Of a stretch of DNA of 64,000 nt, positions 38,164 to 49,130 are shown in pieces. The translations under genes and the position numbers were made by a program. This DNA is from Raphanus sativus (Eukaryota; Streptophyta; Magnoliopsida; Brassicales; Brassicaceae), in NCBI RefSeq assembly GCF_000801105.2, contig NC_079519.1:11344668-11408667 (forward strand), in the 5' to 3' direction. Position 1 is the first letter of the stretch; each line of letters starts with the position of its first letter. The notes under the pieces are model-generated. The model was not told where the DNA came from and made no database searches. It was given only the letters and a program-made list of their open reading frames with translations.

Positions 38164-39177
38164 ATGGCAAATATCGAGAAACTTCAGTTTCCGGCCTTAG
38201 AAATAACTGGGGCAAATTACACGGCGTGGATAACTAATATGGAGCTTCATCTAGATTCAGAGAAAATACTCGACACAATAAAAGAAGGAAACAAAACGGC
38301 ATCTCATGAAAAGGCTAAGGCCGTAATATTTCTGAGAAAGCACCTAGATGAAAACCTTACGCATGACTATGCAAGGATAAAAGATCCTCTAGATCTTTGG
38401 AAAGCCCTAAAGGAGAGGTTTGATAACCAGAAGAAAATAACTCTTCCCCATGCACTCGATGAATGGGCGAACCTGCGGTTTCAAGATTTTGAAAAGGTGG
38501 AAACGTACAATTCCGCTATATTAAGGATAGCGGCGCAATTAGAATATTGCGGTAAGCCCGTGACGGAAGCAGAAATGCTTGAGAAAACTTACCAAACGTT
38601 CCACAAAAACCATTATGTTCTACAAGAACAATACAGAAACCGTGGATACACGAGGTTCTCTGAACTCGCTGTAGCGCTCATGATAGCGGAGAAAAATAAT
38701 GAACTCCTTATCAAAAACCACAATATCCGACCCACAGGAACCAAAGCATTTCCTGAGGTGAATGCAACGGATGTAAAAAATCCGGAAAGAGGAAATGTTT
38801 CCTATCGTGGTCGTGGTCGTGGTCGTGGTTACGGTCGTGGTCGTGGCCATCGATTTAATCGTGGTAATGAAAGGAGTTACAACCCAAAAGGAAGGGGATC
38901 CAACACGTGGAATCGATCCGATCGTGGAAAAGGGAATGAAGCCCAAGAAAACCCTACTCGTAAAAACGAGAACGTCTGTTACAGATGTGGATCGAAGGGG
39001 CATTGGTCTCAAGTATGCCGAACTCCTCAGCATCTATGTAAGTTGTACCAAGAAACCATCAGAGGCAAAGCAAAGGAAGTTAATCTTAATGAGCACTTTG
39101 AGGGTACAACATCTACATACCTTGAGTCTTCTGACTTTATGGACGATGTCGACGAGGCCACTCATCAAGATAATTAA
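38164..39177 (+). CDS. Copia Gag (capsid/nucleocapsid)
   Basis: 337 residues from ATG at 38164, which directly follows TTCAGAA. The first half is the UBN2/retrotran_gag-type capsid region (ANYTAWITNMELHLDSEKIL, LWKALKERFDNQ). An RGG-like stretch (GRGRGRGYGRGRGHRFNRGN) follows, then one zinc knuckle CYRCGSKGHWSQVC (C-x2-C-x4-H-x4-C) and an acidic tail ending at TAA. The protein packages element RNA into virus-like particles. It is not fused to Pol: 220 bp and a frame change separate them. Confidence 0.92.
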   Translation: MANIEKLQFPALEITGANYTAWITNMELHLDSEKILDTIKEGNKTASHEKAKAVIFLRKHLDENLTHDYARIKDPLDLWKALKERFDNQKKITLPHALDEWANLRFQDFEKVETYNSAILRIAAQLEYCGKPVTEAEMLEKTYQTFHKNHYVLQEQYRNRGYTRFSELAVALMIAEKNNELLIKNHNIRPTGTKAFPEVNATDVKNPERGNVSYRGRGRGRGYGRGRGHRFNRGNERSYNPKGRGSNTWNRSDRGKGNEAQENPTRKNENVCYRCGSKGHWSQVCRTPQHLCKLYQETIRGKAKEVNLNEHFEGTTSTYLESSDFMDDVDEATHQDN

Positions 39178-39395
39178 AATGCTTATAGTAATCAAGCCCA
39201 ATAATGCCAGTGATGCCATAAATTATTATTACTATTATGTATTTTCAGTTCTAGAATAAAATTGTTTTTCGAAACAACTAATGTATAATTATAGTTTAAT
39301 GTATAAGTGAGTGTGTGCTTATAATCAATGTATAATTATATAATGTTTACTTATGAAATTTTATTTTCTTTATTAATATTAATTGTGTGTTACAG
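39038..39395 (+). other. Gag-pol spacer with splice-like borders
   Basis: AT-rich, closed in all frames between the gag stop (39177) and the pol ATG (39398). It ends GTGTGTTACAG|AAATGG, matching the gag acceptor TTCAG|AAATGG. A near-consensus donor T|GTAAGT lies at 39037/39038, just after the zinc knuckle. Joining those two sites would yield TAA immediately followed by the pol ATG. Confidence 0.45.
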
Positions 39396-39397
39396 AA

Positions 39398-42300
39398 ATG
39401 GATAATGGAACAACAACTAAGCAAATTGGTAGAGAAGTTTGCATTCCAGATAGTGGTACAACACATACTATACTGAAAGATAAGAGATATTTCTCTAACT
39501 TAAAGTCAGCAAAAATGACTGTAAACACAATATCAGGTCCTACGGATTTGATTGAAGGAATTGGCAAAGCAAACTTTATGTTACCTAATGGAACAAAGTT
39601 TTCCATAAAAAATGCTTTATATTCTCCAAATTCAAAGAGAAATTTGCTGAGTTTCAAGGATATATACCTTCAAGGATATGAAACTCAGTCTGCAACTGAG
39701 AATGGAAAGAAGTATATGTATATAACTTCTGAAAAGTCAGGCAAAAATCTTGTACTGGAAAAGTTTCCAAAACTTCCTTCTGGATTACATCAGACTTATA
39801 TTAATGCGATAGAATCAAACCTTGTGGTCAAAAGAAATCCAGAAGATGTTACATTATGGCATGACCGTCTTGGTCACCCAGGCACTACAATGATGCGAAA
39901 AATCATTGAAAGTTCACATGGCCATTCAATGAAGACCCAAGATCTATATCAGAGTAATAAAATGACATGTGTTGCATGTGCTCTTGGGAAATTAATCATA
40001 AGACCATCACCAACCAAAATCGATAAAGAATCACCAAAGTTCTTGGAAAGAATCCAAGGTGACATTTGTGGACCTATACATCCGCCATGTGGACCATTCT
40101 ACTACTTTATGGTATTAATCGATGCGTCAAGTAGATGGTCACATGTTTGCCTATTATCATCTCGAAATATGGCATTTGCGAGATTTCTAACTCAAATAAT
40201 CAAATTAAGAGCTCAGTTCTCTGATCATCCAATTAAAAGAGTTAGATTAGATAATGCTGGTGAATTCACATCCCAAGCATTTAATAATTACTGTATGGTA
40301 TCAGGGATTGAAGTAGAACACTCAGTTGCTCATGTTCATACCCAAAACGGTTTGGCAGAATCATTAATTAAACGATTGCAATTGATTGCAAGGCCATTGA
40401 TCATGAGATCAAAACTTCCAACCTCCGTATGGGGACATGCCATTTTGCATGCAGAAGCACTCATTCGGATAAGACCCAGTGCGTACCATAGATATTCCCC
40501 ATTACAATTAGCATTTGGTAGAGAACCAAATATTTCTCATCTAAAAGTCTTTGGTTGTGCGGTTTATATTCCAATAGCACCACCGCAACGTACAAAGATG
40601 GGACCGCAAAGACGGTTAGGAATATATATTGGTTATGATTCTCCATCAATAATAAGATACCTAGAACCACAAACTGGTGATGTGTTTACGGCACGATTTG
40701 CCGATTGTCATTTCAATGAGAAAGAGTTCCCAACTCTAGGGGGAGACAATAATCAAGTAGGAAAGGAAATCAAATGGAATGTGCCATCTTTATTACACCT
40801 TGATCCTCCTACGAAACAGTCAGAACTAGAAGTTCGACGTATCATGCAGTTACAAAATATAGCAAATCAATTACCTGATGCATTTGCCGATACCAAAATG
40901 GTAACTAAATCACACATACCAGCTGCGAATACTCCTGCTCGTATTGAAATACCACAAAAATATGGAGCGGCAGTTGATACACGTGAATCAGGAACACGTT
41001 TGAAGCGCGGTAGACCTATTGGTTCGAAAGATAAAGTTCCTAGAAAACGTAAGGAAAGTGAAAAGCATGATACTCCCAAAATAACAGAAAATATTTTGGA
41101 AGAAGAAAATTGTGAATCTAACGATAATATAGAGCATCTTGAATCTGAAGAAAATCACGAGATTTCTATCAATTACATCCATAATGGAAAAATATGGAAA
41201 CGAAGTGAGATGGATGGTATTGATGATGTTTTCTCATATCTTTTAGCAAAGGAAATAAATGAAGAAAACGAAGATCCAGAACCGAAGTCTGTATATGAAT
41301 GTCAAAAGAGACATGACTGGATAAAATGGAAAGATGCAATTCAAGTCGAACTAGATTCCCTTAACAAACGAAATGTATTCGGACCTATTGTGCTCACACC
41401 CAAAGATGTGAAACCTGTTGGATACAAATGGGTGTTCGTCCGAAAACGAAATGAGAAAAATGAGATTACAAGATACAAAGCTCGTCTCGTAGCCCAAGGT
41501 TTTTCTCAAAGGCCTGGAATTGATTATGAGGAAACATATTCTCCTGTTATGGATGCAATCACTTTTAGATTCTTGATGAGTCTAGCAGCTGATAAAAATC
41601 TCGAAATGCGTCTCATGGATGTTGTTACAGCATATTTATATGGATCATTAGATACTGATATCTATATGAGAATCCCAGATGGATTTAAAATTCCAGAAAT
41701 GTTGAGTTCCAAACCTAAAGAGTTATGTGCAATAAAACTGCAAAGATCATTATACGGCTTAAAGCAATCAGGACGTATGTGGTATAATCGTCTAAGTGAA
41801 CATTTAACAAAAGAAGGATACACAAATGATCCAATATGCCCTTGTGTTTTTATAAAGAAAAATACAATCGGATTTGTGATAATCGCGGTGTACGTTGATG
41901 ATCTTAATATTATCGGAACTCAAGAAGAAATACAAAAAGCATCAGATTATTTAAAAGGAGAATTCGAGATGAAAGATCTCGGACAGACAAAATATTGTCT
42001 AGGTTTACAGATTGAGCATTCTCAAAAGGGTATATTTCTACATCAATCTACATATACCAAAAGAGTACTGAAACGCTTTAACATGGATAAAGCAACTCCT
42101 CTTAGCACTCCGATGGTAGTTAGATCACTTAATGTTGAAAATGATCCATTCCGACCATCCGAGGAAAATGAAGAAATACTTGGTCCTGAAGTTCCATATC
42201 TAAGTGCAATTGGAGCTCTTATGTATCTTGCAAATTGTACTCGACCAGATATATCTTTTGCCATCAATCTTTTAGCAAGATTCAGTTCATCCCCTACACG

Positions 42301-42889
42301 AAGACATTGGAATGGAATTAAACATGTCTTTCGTTACCTTCAAGGAACTATTGATTTAGGTCTATTTTACCCTAAAAATTCAAAGGGTCGAATGATTGGT
42401 TTTGCAGATGCAGGTTACTTGTCAGATCCACACAAAGCTAGATCACAAACGGGATACATTTTTACAATTGGAGGTACCGCCATATCTTGGCGTTCTCAAA
42501 AGCAGACACTCGTGGCTACTTCTTCAAATCATGCTGAGATCATCGCACTCCATGAAACAAGTCGAGAATGTATATGGCTAAGATCAATAAGCCGACATAT
42601 CTGTTCAAGCAGTGGAATTGACGAAAATATGGAGCCAACTATTCTATATGAAGATAATGCGGCATGTGTTGCTCAAACAAAGGAAGGATATATCAAAAGC
42701 GATAGGACGAAGCATATTCATCCGAAATTCTTCTCATACACACAAGAACTCGAGAAGAAGAAAGAGATTGAAGTAAGATATGTTCGATCAAGCGACAATG
42801 CAGCTGACCTCTTCACTAAATCACTTCCTACCTCGGTGTTCAGAAAACATGTTCATAACATTGGAATGCGTCATCAGAATGATTTATGA
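39398..42889 (+). CDS. Copia Pol (protease, integrase, reverse transcriptase, RNase H)
   Basis: About 1,163 residues from ATG 39398. Domains in order: aspartic protease (PDSGTTH); gag-pre-integrase with HHCC zinc residues (WHDRLGHPG ... CVACALGK); integrase DDE core (GDICGP, LDNAGEF, HTQNGLAESLIKRL); reverse transcriptase (YKWVFVRKRN, RLVAQGFSQRPGIDYEETYS, LYGLKQSGRMWYNRL, catalytic YVDD); and RNase H (GFADAGYLSD, SSNHAEIIALHE, EDNAACV). All catalytic residues are present and the frame is intact. The codon just before the open frame (39380-39382) is TAA, so Pol cannot arise by simple readthrough from Gag. Confidence 0.95.
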   Translation: MDNGTTTKQIGREVCIPDSGTTHTILKDKRYFSNLKSAKMTVNTISGPTDLIEGIGKANFMLPNGTKFSIKNALYSPNSKRNLLSFKDIYLQGYETQSATENGKKYMYITSEKSGKNLVLEKFPKLPSGLHQTYINAIESNLVVKRNPEDVTLWHDRLGHPGTTMMRKIIESSHGHSMKTQDLYQSNKMTCVACALGKLIIRPSPTKIDKESPKFLERIQGDICGPIHPPCGPFYYFMVLIDASSRWSHVCLLSSRNMAFARFLTQIIKLRAQFSDHPIKRVRLDNAGEFTSQAFNNYCMVSGIEVEHSVAHVHTQNGLAESLIKRLQLIARPLIMRSKLPTSVWGHAILHAEALIRIRPSAYHRYSPLQLAFGREPNISHLKVFGCAVYIPIAPPQRTKMGPQRRLGIYIGYDSPSIIRYLEPQTGDVFTARFADCHFNEKEFPTLGGDNNQVGKEIKWNVPSLLHLDPPTKQSELEVRRIMQLQNIANQLPDAFADTKMVTKSHIPAANTPARIEIPQKYGAAVDTRESGTRLKRGRPIGSKDKVPRKRKESEKHDTPKITENILEEENCESNDNIEHLESEENHEISINYIHNGKIWKRSEMDGIDDVFSYLLAKEINEENEDPEPKSVYECQKRHDWIKWKDAIQVELDSLNKRNVFGPIVLTPKDVKPVGYKWVFVRKRNEKNEITRYKARLVAQGFSQRPGIDYEETYSPVMDAITFRFLMSLAADKNLEMRLMDVVTAYLYGSLDTDIYMRIPDGFKIPEMLSSKPKELCAIKLQRSLYGLKQSGRMWYNRLSEHLTKEGYTNDPICPCVFIKKNTIGFVIIAVYVDDLNIIGTQEEIQKASDYLKGEFEMKDLGQTKYCLGLQIEHSQKGIFLHQSTYTKRVLKRFNMDKATPLSTPMVVRSLNVENDPFRPSEENEEILGPEVPYLSAIGALMYLANCTRPDISFAINLLARFSSSPTRRHWNGIKHVFRYLQGTIDLGLFYPKNSKGRMIGFADAGYLSDPHKARSQTGYIFTIGGTAISWRSQKQTLVATSSNHAEIIALHETSRECIWLRSISRHICSSSGIDENMEPTILYEDNAACVAQTKEGYIKSDRTKHIHPKFFSYTQELEKKKEIEVRYVRSSDNAADLFTKSLPTSVFRKHVHNIGMRHQNDL

Positions 42890-43024
42890 CTGCTCATTCG
42901 AGGGGGAGCTTACGTGGTTGTACTCTTTTTACCTTACTATGGTTTTTCCCATTGGGTTTTCCTGGAAAGGTTTTTAACGAGGCAACAAAAGATGTTAAGC
43001 AAAAGATGATAGTGACACTGGTCT

Positions 43025-43035
43025 CCAAGGGGGAG
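43025..43035 (+). promoter_or_regulatory. Copia polypurine tract
   Basis: CCAAGGGGGAG abuts the 3' LTR. It is the plus-strand primer for reverse transcription. Confidence 0.85.
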
Positions 43036-43337
43036 TGTTATAAACGTGCATGAAACAAATGTCAAAAATGACAGCACCGAATTACCCAAGCTTCGTGTAA
43101 ATGTAACAAGTGTGGAGCCCATTATCACTGTGCATGCATAGTAATTTACTTTTCTTACTTCTATATATACGATCGACTTCGATCATTGTAAGACACACAA
43201 TTCTCTCCTCCTCCTCTATATAATAAACTTTCTCTCGTTTACTCTCTTGTATCAGTATTATCTCTCTTCTGCGGGTATAAAATTTCACTCTTATTTAAAA
43301 TTCTCGATACTATAAAATTATAACTTATTTTATAACA
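43036..43337 (+). repeat. Copia 3' LTR
   Basis: 302 bp, read as identical to 37061-37362. Confidence 0.93.
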
Positions 43338-43505
43338 AAAAGTGATTTTTTCAATTCTGAGATTCGAGTTGAAAATGATAAACACAGTTGGTGGCTTTTT
43401 TTTTTTGTTACAGAGGAGGCAAGGAAGAAGATGAAAGCAAGATTACAATTATATCCTTTATTAAAACCAAATATAAAGTTGTATAAGTATAAAGGTAATG
43501 TGAAT

Positions 43506-43572
43506 CTTGTATAGTCTAGTGGCTAGCAGGTACAGTTTAGTTTTGAACAACCTGGGTTCGATTGAAAGAAAG
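43506..43572 (+). repeat. tRNA-like segment (A-box and B-box-like)
   Basis: TAGTCTAGTGGCTAG and, 32 bases on, GGGTTCGATTG resemble Pol III box A and box B. There are no paired acceptor ends or proper anticodon arm, so it is a SINE-like or tRNA-derived relic rather than a tRNA gene. Confidence 0.4.
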
Positions 43573-44317
43573 AGCAATTTTGATTATTTTTTGACCTTGA
43601 AAAAAAAAATTATACGAAATTTAAGATATACTTTGTGTAAATTCACAAATTTAGGAAATTTCTATAACCGAAAATGGAAATTTCTATATTTTCGGATTTG
43701 GATAGAATACGTATCCTATCTCACCCAAAATACAATACAACACATAGGAAGCTTATTCTTCCTTAGACGTCACATAAGGTAAAAGGTAGATGACTCTATC
43801 ACACAACAACTACGTAAAGTACAACATAGAGTTGAAGCTATATATCGTTATATAGCTGCAGGTAGATTGAAGACATATTGCTAGATTATAACGTAATAAA
43901 TTCTAACTCAGATATAAAGTAAAAGAAAATTTAGTTTACGGTATATACCCAAGATAGATCTATGTATAAGATCTAGTATACGATTTCTAGATGAAGTAGA
44001 CTACCAGAATGTGTATTCTAACCTAGGTTAGAAGACAAAATAAAATATGATTCTCCATTTTTAAAAAATAAATTTAAACATATAAATTGTCATACCTATA
44101 TTTTCAATAGTTTACATATTTTTTTACATTTTTAAAGTAATGTTTACTATTTTTCTCATGAACAAAGGGTAAAACATGTCTAGAATTGCCAAAAGTTTCA
44201 AAAGTCCTAAATACACAAACAAAAATTTAAAATGTCTCTTTTTCCAATTCTCCCATTATTTTATGGGAAAATTGAAAATATAGACTAAAAGTTAATTATC
44301 ATTATGTTAGTGGGATA

Positions 44318-45360
44318 ATACCAATCTAATGTTGTCTTATTAGTCTAACATTTTATGAAAATTCAACTAAACCCTTAGGCTTAGATTGGTGATTGATGTA
44401 TCATTGATTTAGTTTGAGTTAGAAGGATAACTCAAAAAATGTTACCAATCATGAATTAGTTTTAGATTTTTGAGTTACTGGCTTTGATTGGTGACATGTG
44501 ATATAGCTGATTTACATCGAGTTAGGAGTAAAAATCATTGGTAACTCAAAATTGTTACCAATCATGCATAAAATTAATTTTTTGATTTTAAATTTGATTT
44601 ATCAAGTGTTGTAGTTGAGTTACAAATTTGACTTAGATCCTTTGTAAAATTGTTAATTCAAAACTTAAACCAACAGCAACCAAAATTCTATGTTTTAGAA
44701 GTTGAGTTACAACACTAATTGATTTTTCCGTCTGAAAATAAAAAGAAAAATAATAAGTTTACAAAACGGATCACAATAATTACAAACGTACGATTGTATA
44801 TAATTTCTTTTCGCTTTGTTAAATTGTAAATATTATTATTTATGGTTCCAATTCTAAAATTATAATAATATCTAAGTTTATTTTTGTTTGAGATTGCAAA
44901 ATGATTTAGAATGAAGATTTATAATTTCTTTTTATTTTATTAGATTTTTAGTTTAAAGTTCATGATATTATTATTATTTTATTAATTTATTCTACTATTG
45001 ATATGAGAATAAATATTATTAATAGTGATAATAATATTTAGAAATAAAATATAGTTAAAATTATTTTTCAAAATTTTTATTCTAATTTAAAATTTATTCT
45101 AAAATTTTTTTATTTTGAAAATAGTTTAACAGTTCATTTGTTTTTAAGAATATTTTTCATTATTTATATTTTTATATATTCAGTTATTTAAATTAAAAAT
45201 CCATACTTCAACTTATACATTAAAATTTTATCAGTCATCAAAATGTTATAGTTTCTACCACATAATTTTTACTGCAAATTACATCGAATTATAAATCATA
45301 TTGCAACTCAACTTTAACATTATATACCAATCTAATGTTGTCCTATTAGTCTAACATTTT
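44318..45360. repeat. 37-bp direct repeats about 1 kb apart
   Basis: ATACCAATCTAATGTTGTC... occurs at 44318-44354 and 45324-45360 with one mismatch. Between them is AT-rich DNA with several GATTGGT/ACCAATC motifs. Possibly the footprint of an element or a duplication; no coding capacity. Confidence 0.6.
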
Positions 45361-45385
45361 AAAGAAAGTCATTAAAAAAAAACTA

Positions 45386-46812
45386 TTATAGATTCGGGAA
45401 TTCGGCCAAAAAAATCATGAACTTTGCACGAATTGCCATAATAAACACGAACATATTGGCTGGCCAAAAAAACACCGAACTATATTTGATTTTAAACTTT
45501 AATCAGTAAGTTATCGCTGACTCGCCAAATTAAACACAAAGTTATCGCTGACTCGCCAAATTAAACACACCGTTACAGAATGGTTAAACGACGTTTGCAA
45601 AGATCGTTAAGTAAAACGACGTCGTTTTGAGATACAATGAAACGACGTCGTTTTTACCTATTTTTATTATCAAAAATATGTTGTTCGCGTGGATCGAACC
45701 TGAGAACTCATGGCCAAATAACGAGGTCTCTTGCCACTAGACTACTGTCACTTTTTAGAATATCCATAACATGTTTTCTTTTATTGAGTATCAAACAAAT
45801 CTCAAAAATCTAAATTCTTTTCAAAAAAAATCCAAAAAATCTTAAAAATTCAAGAAAATTCTGAAAAGTAAAATTATAATTGAAATTACAAATAAGTTTT
45901 TTTAAAAAAAATATCAATACACTAAAAATTTCAAAAAAAAATCTAAAATAATTCAAAAATGCAACGAATTAAATTTAATGATTAAAAAAACTTGAAACAT
46001 ATTTTTAAATAAATTAACTTATGTAATATAAAGTAAAATGATATTTATCACACTATAGATTTTAATATGAATAATATATTTAAGATAAAATAGACAAATG
46101 ATAATTAAGATACAATAAACAATTGGTATTATCACTAAATTTTTTTTCTAAAATATGATAATAATTAAATGAAAAACATATATAGGGTGATAAATATCAT
46201 TTTTTCTATTTTATCACAAATATATTCATTTATAAAAAAAATTGTATGATTAATGTATTTAAGATAAAATGCTCAAATGATCTTAGATACATTAATTTTT
46301 ATAAAAAAAAATTAATGTTTTGATTTTTTTTAAATATTTATAATTTCAATTTTAATTTTACTTTTCAGAATTTTTTTGAATTTTTAAGATTTTTTTGGAA
46401 TTTTTTAAAAAATAATTTAAATTTTTCTAGATTTGTTTGATACTCAATAAAAGAAAACATGTTATGGATATTCTTAAAAGTGACAGTAGTCTAGTGGCAA
46501 GAAACCTCGTCATTTGGCCATGAGTTCTCAGGTTCGATCCACGCGAACAACATATTTTTGATGATAAAAGTAGGTAAAACGACGTCGTTTCATTCCATCT
46601 CAAAACGACGTCGTTTTACTTAACGATTGATTAACCACCGTCTTAACTGTTGGTTAACGGTGTCTTAATCTGGTCGGTCAATCAAAGTTTCTTAATAAAC
46701 TGATAAAAGTCAACAAAAGTTCAGGCTTTTTTTGGCCAGTTTCGAGTCCATGTTTCTTTTGGTCATTCTCGCCATGTTCAGTGTTTTTTTGGCCGAATTC
46801 CCTTATAGATTC
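45386..46812. mobile_element. Foldback (MULE-like) element with tRNA-like arms, 1.4 kb
   Basis: The element proper is 45396-46802. Perfect 10-bp duplication TTATAGATTC at 45386-45395 and 46803-46812; termini GGGAATTCGGCC and GGCCGAATTCCC. The arms are inverted copies of each other for roughly 500 bp, with indels. They contain paired AACGACGTCGTT palindromes (45613-45653 and 46577-46617) and tRNA-like blocks (45686-45748 minus, 46484-46547 plus). A 31-bp tandem duplication (45510-45571) is present only in the left arm. No ORF. Confidence 0.85.
46484..46547 (+). repeat. tRNA-like block in foldback right arm
   Basis: TAGTCTAGTGGCAAG (box A-like) and GGTTCGATCC (perfect box B) are about 30 nt apart. 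The arm copy on the minus strand is at 45686-45748. No acceptor stem. Confidence 0.5.
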
Positions 46813-49097
46813 TATTCGGTGTATAGACAAGGAGTTCAAAATAAATTCTACTAATCTTAGACATTGAGTTGTTTATAAATTGCATAATCCTACAATTTTA
46901 GTGTGTTATGATAAGAGTAAAATATGCATTCAAATTTTTTTTAGAAAACATTGAATTCTGTAGATTACTTATTCTAATAAATGCAGTTGGCTAACAAAAC
47001 GTGAAATTTCACTATGCCATTATAGTTGAATTCTGTAGATTACTTATTCTTATTCTTCCATTGTTCCTATTTTCATAATTTTTTTACATCTTGTAAAATT
47101 ATTTATTTCATTAAAGTTAAAAATATGATAAAATGCATTATCCTATAAAGACAAACATGCTGATTTTTTTGGTCTATATTTCCAGTTATTAATTATCTTT
47201 ATAGTATTTAATATATTGTCTAGAATGAGTTATTGATTTTTGATTGATAATCTTTTGATATCTTTAATACGAGTACTGAATTTTTTGTTGATAAATTTTT
47301 TAACCCGTTTGTTAGTTCATAACAGAAATAAAAAATCTATTTTTAATCCGCTTATACTTGATAATTATTTTGTATATTTGGTAACATAACCCAAAAAGGT
47401 AATTACAAAAAATGTCTATTCATTAATCGTATATTTGTTTACAAAATTCAAATTTACTTTATGTTTTTAATATTAATTTGACCCATCTATATAATAAACT
47501 TCGTTTGTGATTTTGGTAACACAAGATTAAATCTCATTTTGTATATATGAAAAATAATTAAAGTTGGTTATGTATATTGTTTTAAATTTGAATCATTATA
47601 TTTGAATTTAAAGAGTTGTTTTGAAATATGATGATGACTAAAAATATTATTTATAAATTATTGTTGAAATTTTAAATGTAACCTAAAATTAGCACATTAT
47701 AATTTGGTATATTATTTGGTGATGTATATTTCGTATTTTTAGATGTTAACATAATTATATTAACTATATAAACGAAATACACATAAAATTATTGAACATA
47801 TACTATTCACTAATATTTATTTTTCATTAAATAATTTTGACATCTCATAGTTTATTCACGTTAATCAAAATGTGATATGGTATATCTGAATAAAGAGAAA
47901 ATGATTTTATTATATGAAAAGAGGATATGACAGGTGTTATATCAAAAGAAAAATAATTAAGTTAAATCAATTCAGGAAAGACAAAAACAGAAAAATGTAC
48001 CACATAATCTAATGGTATGTAATATAAAATGTATAAAAGATATGTAAGATAAAACTATGTGACATAAATGGTCTGAATAATTTGATAATATTTTGGAATA
48101 TTCCTTAAATAGGTTTATTTTGCAGGCCAATTTGAATTTTAATTAATAATCGTTTCCTAAAACTAAGTAGTGGCACAGCTTATAAATAACAAATAAATTA
48201 AGGGTGGAATTCTATTAAGGAATCTACTTTAATAGAATATATTAGATTTTATCCTCTCTTTCAAAACACACAATTATTTTAAACTAAATTTAATTTTTGC
48301 ACAAATTTATAATTTTTATTAGAAAGTACATAATTTATAAGTTTTATATTTAAATATTTTATATAAATTTGTGTAAAGAATGTTTTTTTTGCTTGATAAA
48401 TTTACTTTTTGGCGATGTAGAATGTTTAATATGTGCCAATAACTTTAAGGTTAACTATTAAAGTTATAGATAATTTTTTTTATTTAGACCACAAAATATT
48501 CAATTCTATTATAGTTGTAAAGGTTTGACTTTTGATCTTAAATTTATGAAAAGAGTGGGATATATTTTCTTTAATCAAATACATTTTTTAAAATTATTTT
48601 CCATAAATTTTCATGTTTTAGTTTTAAATTTCTGATATGTATAGAACATCATTACAAAAAATAATTTGTCATGTTGAATCATCTTCCACCACTAAACAGT
48701 TTTTTTTTATGGAAAACCAAAACATTTCTACTTTTACAAATTCACCATAAAATGCTGATAGAGAGGTCTTTTCTTTTAACAATGAAATGCTAGAAAAGTC
48801 CTTTATGTGAGTGAGATCTTTAGGTTCATATTTATAGTATTCATTCCTGATTAAAAAAAAAATTAAAACGGACTGTATATTCTTAGGAATAAAATCATCT
48901 AGTTGAGGAATAAAATAGTCAAGTTTTGAGAGGTTCCTATATTACAAGTGTTTTAGAATCATATAAATTTTGTTTTTCGATCGTGACTACATTTGGTACT
49001 AAGGTACCATGATATAGGAAATATAGGAAATGTAATATATCATAGTTAAAAAAGGAATATAAGACATTATTCGAATTTTTATCTCAATTAAATACAT
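46813..49097. other. AT-rich intergenic, nothing recognised
   Basis: No ORF or repeat with recognisable ends. Confidence 0.4.
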
Positions 49098-49130
49098 ACT
49101 AGATTTTGGATCCGCGCGCCCGCGCGGGTG
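49098..49130 (-). mobile_element. Helitron-like 3' terminus, minus orientation
   Basis: ACTAGATTTTGGAT followed by the GC hairpin CCGCGCGCCCGCGCGG. Read on the minus strand this is hairpin, then ATCCAAAAT, then CTAGT. It is a near match to the end at 35944-35975. The 5' end was not found. Confidence 0.5.

Larger units (their letters stand above)
37056..43342 (+). mobile_element. Complete Ty1/copia retrotransposon, 6.28 kb
   Basis: The element proper is 37061-43337, flanked by AAAAG on both sides (37056-37060, 43338-43342). Two 302-bp LTRs (TG...CA) read as identical. A primer-binding-like CGTTATCAGCACG follows the 5' LTR and a polypurine tract AAGGGGGAG precedes the 3' LTR. Intact gag and pol ORFs lie between. 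Identical LTRs and open frames indicate a very recent, possibly active insertion. Confidence 0.95.

Noticed and set aside
38620..39033. 137-residue ORF on the minus strand in the copia gag
   Set aside because: Shadow of the RGG-encoding repeat of gag; low-complexity Thr/Val runs.
43506..43572. Functional tRNA gene
   Set aside because: No acceptor-stem pairing or anticodon arm; only box A and B-like sequences.
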